A DNA stretch of 6,189 bases. Origin: Candidatus Chloroheliales bacterium. GTDB taxonomy: Bacteria; Chloroflexota; Chloroflexia; QHBQ01. Shown here piece by piece: positions 1 through 5,373 of this stretch. The stretch spans positions 1 through 6,189 of the forward strand of contig QHBQ01000143.1 in NCBI GenBank assembly GCA_003243865.1, read 5' to 3'. Each line of letters opens with the position of its first letter. Position 1 is the first letter of the stretch. The position numbers and the translations under genes were made by a program. Below the pieces are notes generated by a model. That model had not been told where the DNA came from and searched no databases. It worked only from the letters and a program-made list of their open reading frames with translations.

Positions 1-2070
1 CGCAACGCGCTGCTCGGCCACTTGGGGGTGCAGACTCTTGACGGCTTCGGCTGCGCTAACCTGCCGCTGGCGATTCGCGCCGCGGGCGCGCTCATTGCCT
101 ACCTGCGCGAGACCAACCCGGTGGCCCTGGAGCAACTGCATCGCCTCAGCACCTACTCGGTGGAAGGCTATATGACCCTCGACCCGCAGACCCGCCGCAA
201 CCTGGAACTGGTGGAGCGGCATGGTGAGCGGCGAATGTCGCTGCTTGGCGTGCTGGACCGCACCAAAACTGGCATGGGCGGGCGGATGCTCAGTCGCTGG
301 CTATCGCAACCACTGATTGACCTGCCCCGCCTGCGTGCGCGGCTCGATGCGGTCAGCGTACTGGTGGAGCAGACCCAGCGCCGCGAACGGCTGCGCGAAC
401 GGCTCAACGGCATGGCCGACATCGAGCGGGTGACTAACCGCATCACCCAGCACATCGCTATGCCCCGCGATTTGGTCAGCCTGGCCGCCACGCTGAAGCG
501 GGTGCGCGAGGTGAAGGAACTGTTCGCCCCCACCCCCGACATGAACAAGCGCGAGGCCATCTTCGCTGCGCTGGTGCAGCGGCTGAACGAGTGCGGCGAC
601 ATCTGTGACCTGGTGGGGCGGGCTATATACCTCGACCCCGCGAACAACAATCAGCCGGTGGCGGTGCTGGGCAAGGGCAAGGCGATCGCGCCCGGCTTCG
701 ACCCCGACTACGATGAAAAGCACAACCTGAAGACCAATGCCCGCCAGTTGCTCGACCGCATGGAGCAGATGGAGCGTGAGCGCAGCGGCATCAGGAACCT
801 GAAGATTGACAGCAATGCAGTTTTCGGTTACTACATCGCCATCTCCCGCGCCCACGGCGACAAGTCGCTGCCAGCAGACTACGTGCGCAAGCAGACGATG
901 GCGAACGAGGAGCGCTACATCACCCCGGCGCTGAAGGACCTCGAACTGCAAATCAACAACGCCGAGGCCACCCTGGTGGACATCGAGCGGGCCGCCTACG
1001 AGCGGGTGCTGAACGAGATCAGCACCCAGGCCGAGATGTTGCTGCGCACCGCCGACGCCATCGCCCACTTCGATGTCTTCGCTAGCCTTGCCGATGTCGC
1101 ACTGCACAACAACTACGTTGCCCCTACTCTGGATGAGGGTGAGCGCATCGAGATCATCGGTGGGCGACATCCGGTGGTGGAGCAGGCGCTGCAGGGTGAA
1201 CCGTTCATCCCCAACGATACCCACCTGTCATGCGACGATGAGCAACTCCTTATCATCACCGGCCCGAACATGGCAGGCAAGAGCGTCTATCTGCGCCAAG
1301 TGGCGATCATCACCCTGATGGCGCAGATCGGCTCTTGGGTGCCAGCCACTGCCGCGCACATTGGGTTGGTAGACCGCATCTTCACCCGCGTCGGTGCGCA
1401 GGACGACATCGCCACCGGCCAGTCTACCTTTATGGTGGAGATGGTGGAGAGCGCCAATATCCTCAATCATGCCACCCGCAAGAGCCTGATTATCCTCGAC
1501 GAGATCGGGCGCGGCACCAGCACCTATGATGGGCTGGCGATTGCCCGTGCGGTGGTGGAGTATATCCACAACAACCCGCGCCTGGGGGCAAAGACGCTAT
1601 TCGCCACCCATTACCACGAACTGACCGAGATGGAGAAGCTGCTGCCCCGCGTGCGCAACTACAACGTGGCAGTGGCCGAGCAGGGCGACCAGATCATCTT
1701 CCTGCGCCAGGTGGTGCGCGGCGGCGCCGATCGCAGCTACGGCATCCACGTGGCCGAGATGGCCGGCCTGCCCCGCACCGTGTTGCACCGCGCCCGCGAG
1801 GTGCTAGCCGACCTGGAGCGCAGCGGCAATCGGCATGAGCTACGCGCCGCGATGAACGCCCCTGCTGACGACCCCGACCACACCCAGATGGCGACATTCA
1901 GTGGCAACGGCAGCAACGTCATCTCTTCGCCTGCCGCGATTGTCGCGCCCCCCACCAGCCCGCTAATCGAGGAGCTAAAGAACCTGCGGGTGGACGAATT
2001 CTCGCCGATCGAAGCGTTGTCCAAGCTGTATGAGTTGCAGAAGAAGGCGAAGGAAGAGGAAGGAGGTTAG
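1..2070 (+). CDS. mutS: DNA mismatch repair protein MutS (5' end missing)
   Basis: MutS recognises mismatches and small loops in newly replicated DNA and uses ATP to recruit the rest of the repair machinery. The frame is open from base 1, so the start and the mismatch-binding N-terminal domain (probably some 250 residues) lie upstream; the TTG at 22 is internal. The window begins in the connector domain (LDGFG, then LAIRAAGALIAYLRET). The lever and clamp helices follow, and then the ATPase: Walker A GPNMAGKS at 1261-1284, the conserved DDIATGQSTFMVEM stretch from 1402, Walker B LIILDE at 1486-1503 followed by IGRGTSTYDG, and the ATHYHEL switch from 1603. Next come GGADRSYGIHVAEMAGLP and a C-terminal tail with the usual LSKLYELQKKA helix. 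All ATPase motifs are intact, which marks MutS1 rather than MutS2 (no Smr domain at the end). The last codons hold the ribosome site of the next gene. Identity is certain; only the upstream part is unseen. Confidence 0.97.
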   Translation, partial: RNALLGHLGVQTLDGFGCANLPLAIRAAGALIAYLRETNPVALEQLHRLSTYSVEGYMTLDPQTRRNLELVERHGERRMSLLGVLDRTKTGMGGRMLSRWLSQPLIDLPRLRARLDAVSVLVEQTQRRERLRERLNGMADIERVTNRITQHIAMPRDLVSLAATLKRVREVKELFAPTPDMNKREAIFAALVQRLNECGDICDLVGRAIYLDPANNNQPVAVLGKGKAIAPGFDPDYDEKHNLKTNARQLLDRMEQMERERSGIRNLKIDSNAVFGYYIAISRAHGDKSLPADYVRKQTMANEERYITPALKDLELQINNAEATLVDIERAAYERVLNEISTQAEMLLRTADAIAHFDVFASLADVALHNNYVAPTLDEGERIEIIGGRHPVVEQALQGEPFIPNDTHLSCDDEQLLIITGPNMAGKSVYLRQVAIITLMAQIGSWVPATAAHIGLVDRIFTRVGAQDDIATGQSTFMVEMVESANILNHATRKSLIILDEIGRGTSTYDGLAIARAVVEYIHNNPRLGAKTLFATHYHELTEMEKLLPRVRNYNVAVAEQGDQIIFLRQVVRGGADRSYGIHVAEMAGLPRTVLHRAREVLADLERSGNRHELRAAMNAPADDPDHTQMATFSGNGSNVISSPAAIVAPPTSPLIEELKNLRVDEFSPIEALSKLYELQKKAKEEEGG
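2061..2066 (+). promoter_or_regulatory. Ribosome binding site of the OsmC-like gene, inside mutS
   Basis: A perfect AGGAGG sits in the last codons of mutS. It is 7 bases from the ATG at 2074 but only 4 from the GTG at 2071, so ATG 2074 is the better start. The overlap suggests translation of the downstream gene is coupled to mutS. Confidence 0.8.
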
Positions 2071-2073
2071 GTG

Positions 2074-2502
2074 ATGGCACAGACTACTGTACAGGTTCGT
2101 ACCGTACACAATGCTTGTGTCGCGGTTGGCTGGTCTGGCTCACGAACCCTGACTATTGACCGACCCGAGAGTGTTGGGGGGATGGGGCTGGGCTATAGCG
2201 GTGGTGAGCTGTTGCTTTTGGCCCTCGGTGCCTGCTACTGCAACGACATCTTCCGCGAGGCTGCGAAGCGTGGCATTGTGGTCAAGAATGTACAGGTTGA
2301 AGTCTCTGGCGATTGGGCGGGCGATCCTGTGCGGGCGCAGAATGTCAGTTTCGCCGCCACCGTTGAGGCCGAAGCTAGCGAGGATGAGATAGAAGACCTA
2401 ATGCGCTATACCGACAAAGTCGCCGAAATCCATAACTCGTTGCGGCTGGGTACGAATGTGACTCTTGCTAGCACCAATGCAGTATCGCTGGCTAAATCAT
2501 GA
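2074..2502 (+). CDS. OsmC-like family protein
   Basis: This is a 142-residue protein of the OsmC/Ohr fold. Classical members are cytoplasmic, dimeric thiol peroxidases that reduce organic hydroperoxides. The sequence shows the family core GLGYSGGELLLLALGAC leading into the central helix, with two cysteines close together (LGACYC, C54 and C56 from this ATG). The C-terminal part ends in TDKVAEIHNSLRLGTNV. In classical OsmC/Ohr a second, resolving cysteine lies in a CPxxxxL-type motif at this point. Here the matching stretch is AEIHNSL, with Ala in place of Cys, so the usual two-cysteine peroxidase chemistry is unlikely. It may belong to a non-peroxidase or one-cysteine subfamily. The start is chosen by the AGGAGG 7 bases upstream; a GTG one codon earlier is also possible. 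It follows mutS without a gap and probably shares its transcript. The family call is strong; the function is unknown. Confidence 0.85.
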   Translation: MAQTTVQVRTVHNACVAVGWSGSRTLTIDRPESVGGMGLGYSGGELLLLALGACYCNDIFREAAKRGIVVKNVQVEVSGDWAGDPVRAQNVSFAATVEAEASEDEIEDLMRYTDKVAEIHNSLRLGTNVTLASTNAVSLAKS

Positions 2503-2514
2503 TTGGATGCTAGC
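2467..2514 (+). terminator. Long hairpin across the osmC-like stop codon
   Basis: GCTAGCACCAAT (2467-2478) pairs with ATTGG-A-TGCTAGC (2502-2514): 12 base pairs with a single bulged A at 2507 and a 23-base loop. The stop codon of the OsmC-like gene (2500-2502) lies at the edge of the stem. No U-tract follows directly, so this is at best part of a transcription end or an mRNA-stabilising structure. Confidence 0.4.
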
Positions 2515-2517
2515 CAC

Positions 2518-2551
2518 ATGGGGCCGCAGTTCGCCAGAATCGCGACCCCAT
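2518..2551. terminator. Imperfect palindrome between convergent genes, possible bidirectional terminator
   Basis: ATGGGG (2518-2523) pairs with CCCCAT (2546-2551). After a 1x1 mismatch the helix continues with CGC/GCG, then an A-C mismatch and a G-T wobble, then TTC/GAA around a GCCA loop. All pairs share one centre (2534.5), so the palindrome is real and extends over 34 bases. On the + strand it is followed by T-rich but interrupted sequence. It lies between the ends of the osmC-like and actP-like genes, where a two-way terminator is expected. The function is inferred from position. Confidence 0.45.
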
Positions 2552-2578
2552 TCTACATTTTACATTCTACCTTCTGCC
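2551..2578. repeat. Four tandem heptanucleotide repeats
   Basis: Four consecutive 7-base units, TTCTACA, TTTTACA, TTCTACC and TTCTGCC, fit the consensus TTYTRCM. They fill the space between the palindrome ending at 2551 and the stop codon of the symporter gene at 2583. The strand is pyrimidine-biased and much lower in GC than the flanking genes. Short heptamer arrays of this sort occur in intergenic DNA of cyanobacteria and, as I recall, of Chloroflexota. No role can be read from it. Confidence 0.55.
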
Positions 2579-2582
2579 TTTA

Positions 2583-4176
2583 TTACACCTCCGCGCCCAG
2601 GCCGGTGTTGGCTCGCACGTTCAGTTCGTTGTACTTCGCCTCGGCGCCCGGGTCACGGCTCAACATCGTGCCGATGTATGCGCCCAGGAAGCCGAGCGGG
2701 ATGCTGACAATGCCGGGGTTGGCAAGTGGGAAGATGGGCGCGGCCTGAATCAGGTGGCGACCCGCCTTGAGGGTATCGGGGTCAACCGTCATAATGCTGG
2801 GGCTGATGATGATAAACACAAGCGTAGCGATGATGCCGGTCGCCATACCGGTCACCGCGCCGACAGTGTTGAACCGCTTCCAGAACAGCGAGAAGAGGAT
2901 GGCAGGCAGATTGGCGGCGGCAGCCAGGGCGAAGGCCAGACCGACCATGTAAGCGACGTTGAAGGTGGGTCCGAGCAGAATCGCAATCAGGATACTGAGC
3001 GCGCCCACCACCAGCGCTGAGATGCGCGCGATGAACACTTCCTACCCTTTGGTGCGTTCCTTGCCGCCATGCACCACGTTGGTCCAGAAATCGTGGGAGA
3101 ACGAGGTCGAGGCGCTGATGGTCAAGCCCGCCACTACCGCGAGGATGGTAGCGAAAGCCACTGAGGAGATGAAGGCAAAGAAGATGTCGCCGCCCAGGTT
3201 CTGGGCTAGCAGCGGCGCACTCATGTTAGTGCCGCCGTTGCTGGTGATGAAGCCCTTGCCGACGATGGTGGCTGCGCCGAAGCCGAGGAAGGTAGTCAGG
3301 ATGTAGAAGCTGCCGATGATGGCGATAGCCCAGACCACGCTGTTGCGGGCAATCTTCGCGCTCGGCACCGTATAGAAGCGCACCAGGATGTGGGGCAGCC
3401 CTGCCGTACCTAGCACCAGCGCCAGGCCCAGGGAGAGCAGATCGAGCGCGCCATACGGCGGCTTGTAGAGCAAGCCGGGATTGAGATAGTTGGTGGTAGT
3501 GGTCTTACCGGCAGCGTCCGTCGCCTGCACATGGGTGATTGCGTTGAAGAACGTGCCGAGGTCGAAGTTGAAATGGGCTAGTACCAGGATGCTGAGGAGC
3601 AGAGTGCCGCCCATCAGCAACACGGCCTTGACGATCTGCACCCAGGTAGTCGCCAGCATCCCGCCGAAGACGACGTAGATGATCATCAAGGTGCCGACCC
3701 CGACTACTGCCCAATTGTAGTTGATGCCCGAATCTTTGAGCAGCAGCGCGACCAGCGTGCCTGCGCCCACCATTTGGGCAATCATGTAGAAGGTGGTTAC
3801 TGCCAGGGTGCTGATCGCGGCCATCGAGCGCACCGGACGGGCACTTAGACGATATGCTAGCACGTCGGCCATCGTGTACTTGCCGGAATTGCGTAGCGGC
3901 TCGGCCACGATCAGCAGCACGGTCAGGTAGGCGACCAGAAAGCCAACCGAGTACATGAAGCCATCGTAACCATTGAAGGCAATCAGCCCAGCGATGCCGA
4001 GGAATGAGGCCGCGCTCATGTAATCGCCCGCGATGGCAATGCCGTTCTGCCAGCCCGGTAATCCGGCGATTGGCGGCGAAGAACGAGGCGGTGCCGCTGG
4101 TGCGCCGCGCCGCCCAGTAGGTAATTCCCAGCGTGATTATAATGAAGATAAGGAACATCACTAGCGAAGTGTTCAT
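2583..4176 (-). pseudogene. actP: Cation/acetate symporter, ActP type, broken by a frameshift and a stop
   Basis: This is a sodium:solute symporter family protein closely resembling E. coli ActP, which imports acetate and related short acids across the inner membrane. Diagnostic stretches are the N-terminal [103 protein letters not shown] and, after the stop, VAYMVGLAFALAAAANLPAI. The frame opens with ATG at 4176, which overlaps the stop of the DUF485 gene (ATGA) and has GGAGGG just upstream. After codon 41 (Gly, in RRITG) one extra G in the run at 4054-4056 throws it out of frame. Removing that G restores [11 protein letters not shown] and joins the long downstream frame. A second lesion, TAG at 3042-3044, interrupts the same downstream frame between ERTKG and EVFIARISAL. 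Repaired length is 530 residues, close to the 549 of E. coli ActP. Decay is very recent or these are sequence errors. Family identity is near certain; the pseudogene status depends on sequence accuracy. Confidence 0.88.
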
Positions 4177-4625
4177 TTTGTCCCTCCCCGCTTGATGCCC
4201 AACTTGGCAATGATGTTCTGCGCCATCGCGTCGAACTGGTTCGCCTTGCGTAGATACAGGTAGGCCAGGATGAAGGTCATCAAGAACTGGGCGAGGGCGA
4301 ACAAGTAGGCAAGGTTAACCTCGCCAATTACCTTCGTCTTCATCAGGTCGGGCGCATAGCCTACCAGCAGGGGCAGCGCCATGTAAAACACCAGAAAGAA
4401 GATCGTCGCGGGCAGGATGAACCGTATCTTGGCCGCCACCAAGGCGCGAAACTCATCCGTGGCCGCCACCTGATCCCAGACCGCCGCATCTACGTCCTCG
4501 TCCGCCGTCTGCTCATGAGGGGGCTTCGCCAGGTCACGGCCCAGCGGGGCCACGTCACCCGCGCCGCCGCTTACCGGCGTCAAATCCCCAGGCTCGGGCT
4601 CCAGCCGTACTCCTCTTTGTGCCAT
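4173..4625 (-). CDS. DUF485 small membrane protein (YjcH-like), partner of ActP
   Basis: This 150-residue protein has two hydrophobic helices, about residues 69-90 (ILPATIFFLVFYMALPLLVG) and 104-125 (NLAYLFALAQFLMTFILAY). The DUF485 pattern is clear: DEFRALVAAKIRF before the first helix, and YLRKANQFDAMAQNI after the second. In E. coli the family member YjcH is encoded directly before actP, and its exact role is unknown. The same order is seen here with a 4-base ATGA overlap, so the two are translationally coupled. The first 50 residues are an acidic, Pro/Gly-rich tail absent from E. coli YjcH. It is supported as translated sequence by a perfect AAGGAGGT six bases before the ATG. Unlike its partner, this frame is intact. 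Confidence 0.88.
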   Translation of the reverse strand: MAQRGVRLEPEPGDLTPVSGGAGDVAPLGRDLAKPPHEQTADEDVDAAVWDQVAATDEFRALVAAKIRFILPATIFFLVFYMALPLLVGYAPDLMKTKVIGEVNLAYLFALAQFLMTFILAYLYLRKANQFDAMAQNIIAKLGIKRGGTK

Positions 4626-4631
4626 TCTCTT

Positions 4632-4639
4632 ACCTCCTT
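4632..4639 (-). promoter_or_regulatory. Strong ribosome binding site of the DUF485 gene
   Basis: AAGGAGGT (reading the - strand) lies six bases before the ATG at 4625-4623. It fixes the start and shows that the 50-residue N-terminal tail is translated. Confidence 0.8.
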
Positions 4640-4669
4640 GTGGTGCAATAAATCACAAACTCTCCACCA

Positions 4670-4693
4670 AAAGGCCACGCGCTTGCGGCCCTC
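4670..4693 (-). other. Hairpin at the 5' end of the DUF485-actP leader
   Basis: Reading the - strand, GAGGGCC (4693-4687) can pair with GGCCTTT (4676-4670) using two G-T wobbles. An inner GC/GC pair closes the AAGC loop, with a two-base bulge. It falls within ten bases of the predicted transcription start. It could protect the 5' end of the mRNA; no riboswitch class is recognisable. Confidence 0.3.
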
Positions 4694-4706
4694 GAAGTTG
4701 AACGAG

Positions 4707-4735
4707 AGGATAGCACTGAAGCTAATAAATGTCAA
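4707..4735 (-). promoter_or_regulatory. Near-consensus sigma-70 promoter of the DUF485-actP operon
   Basis: On the - strand, TTGACA (4735-4730) is separated by exactly 17 bases from TATCCT (4712-4707). The -35 is perfect and the -10 matches four of six. Transcription would begin near 4700, giving a leader of about 75 bases. The region upstream of the start (4626-4765) is otherwise AT-richer non-coding DNA. I see no strong terminator after the LOG-like gene, so some read-through from it is also possible. Confidence 0.7.
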
Positions 4736-4765
4736 TACTGATGAGGATTATTCGCTGTTTCGTTA

Positions 4766-5314
4766 TTAAATCTTTATGATTCCCTGCTGAAGCGCCGCTA
4801 CTGCATCCTCGACGTTATCCACAACTGTCACCAGCGCCATATCGCCCTGATCAACAATGAGGCGGGTGGCGATTTCGCTGGCAACTGCCCGCCAGCTTGC
4901 GCCCACCAGGATGAGCGGTTTGCGGGCAAGCTGGCCGACCTGCATCATGTTCCAGGCCATGGCGATCTCCAGCAACGTGCCGATGCCGCCGCGCATCGCC
5001 ACCAGCGCGTCGCTCTCCACCAGCCGCTCCACCCGGCTGGCCAGGCTGGCGGCGCGAATCTCCTCGATCACCCAGCGGTTGGGGGTCTTGGCTCGCCCGC
5101 CCTCATCCCAACCCTCGACCGTGATGCCGACCACGTGGCCGCCCGCCTCGTGCGCCCCGCGACTGACCGCCTCCATCGCCCCACTGTAACCTCCGGTGCA
5201 GACGGTCAAGCCCGCCTCAGCCAGCAACCGCCCCAACTGCTGCGCCTCAGCGTAATCGGCGTCACCCTCCTTGCTCCGCGCGGTGCCGAATACGCTCACC
5301 TGGATTCTGTCCAT
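4766..5314 (-). CDS. LOG-like Rossmann-fold protein (lysine decarboxylase-like/TIGR00725 group)
   Basis: This is a 182-residue cytoplasmic nucleotide-binding-fold protein. Family members of known function cleave nucleoside monophosphates with release of ribose 5-phosphate (cytokinin-activating LOG enzymes), but many relatives are uncharacterised. Visible motifs are VSVFGTAR at the N-terminus, GGYSGAMEAVSRGAHEAGG at 41-59, SDALVAM at 101-107, and RGGIGTLLE at 108-116, the equivalent of the LOG motif PGGxGTxxE. The catalytic-type Glu (E116) and the glycines are present, but the leading Pro is Arg (R108). A TTG at 5335 would add seven residues. The ATG at 5314 is preferred because AAGGAGAG lies at the right distance before it. 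The gene is divergent from the membrane glycosyltransferase and sits upstream of the DUF485-actP promoter on the same strand. The fold is confident; enzyme activity is uncertain. Confidence 0.8.
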   Translation of the reverse strand: MDRIQVSVFGTARSKEGDADYAEAQQLGRLLAEAGLTVCTGGYSGAMEAVSRGAHEAGGHVVGITVEGWDEGGRAKTPNRWVIEEIRAASLASRVERLVESDALVAMRGGIGTLLEIAMAWNMMQVGQLARKPLILVGASWRAVASEIATRLIVDQGDMALVTVVDNVEDAVAALQQGIIKI

Positions 5315-5319
5315 CGCTT

Positions 5320-5327
5320 CTCTCCTT
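5320..5327 (-). promoter_or_regulatory. Ribosome binding site that decides the LOG-like start
   Basis: AAGGAGAG on the - strand has its GGAG core seven bases from the ATG at 5314-5312. It lies downstream of the alternative TTG start (5335-5333), which has no comparable site, so the shorter protein is favoured. Confidence 0.75.
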
Positions 5328-5358
5328 TTGAGCAACGCTGCTGTTCAATGCGCTTGTC

Positions 5359-5367
5359 TGTTATAAT
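5359..5367 (+). promoter_or_regulatory. Extended -10 promoter of the glycosyltransferase, probably leaderless
   Basis: TGTTATAAT is a perfect extended -10 element (TGn plus TATAAT at 5362-5367). No good -35 is seen at 16-18 bases (TGCTGT at 17), as is common with extended -10 promoters. The ATG at 5374 begins six bases after the box, exactly where transcription should start. There is no spaced Shine-Dalgarno: the only purine run, AAGG at 5369-5372, is one base from the ATG. The mRNA would then have essentially no 5' leader. Confidence 0.65.
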
Positions 5368-5373
5368 CAAGGT

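Noticed and set aside
301..1224. A 307-codon open frame on the - strand inside mutS
   Set aside because: It lies fully antisense to an intact mutS. Its translation is rich in Val, Leu, Gly and His without family features, as expected for an antisense frame of GC-rich DNA.
3036..3050. Restart of translation at GTG 3038 after the TAG, giving a split two-subunit transporter
   Set aside because: The purine-rich AGGGTAGGAA before the GTG is suggestive, but splitting this family at this point is not known and the N-terminal piece is also frameshifted.
2754..3306. Open frames on the + strand over the symporter gene
   Set aside because: They are antisense to clear ActP-like sequence, have no ribosome sites and no recognisable domains.
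4019..4056. Programmed +1 frameshifting as an explanation for the actP break
   Set aside because: There is no slippery codon with a stop or stimulatory structure at the junction, intact family members do not need a shift, and a second lesion lies downstream.
4431..4470. Direct repeat GGCCGCCACC, copies 30 bases apart
   Set aside because: It falls inside the DUF485 gene at two VAA-type codon stretches and is explained by coding sequence and GC bias.
4642..4657. CRP-like half site (TGTGATTTATTGCACC on the - strand)
   Set aside because: Only one half matches well, it lies downstream of the predicted transcription start, and no CRP-type regulator is visible.
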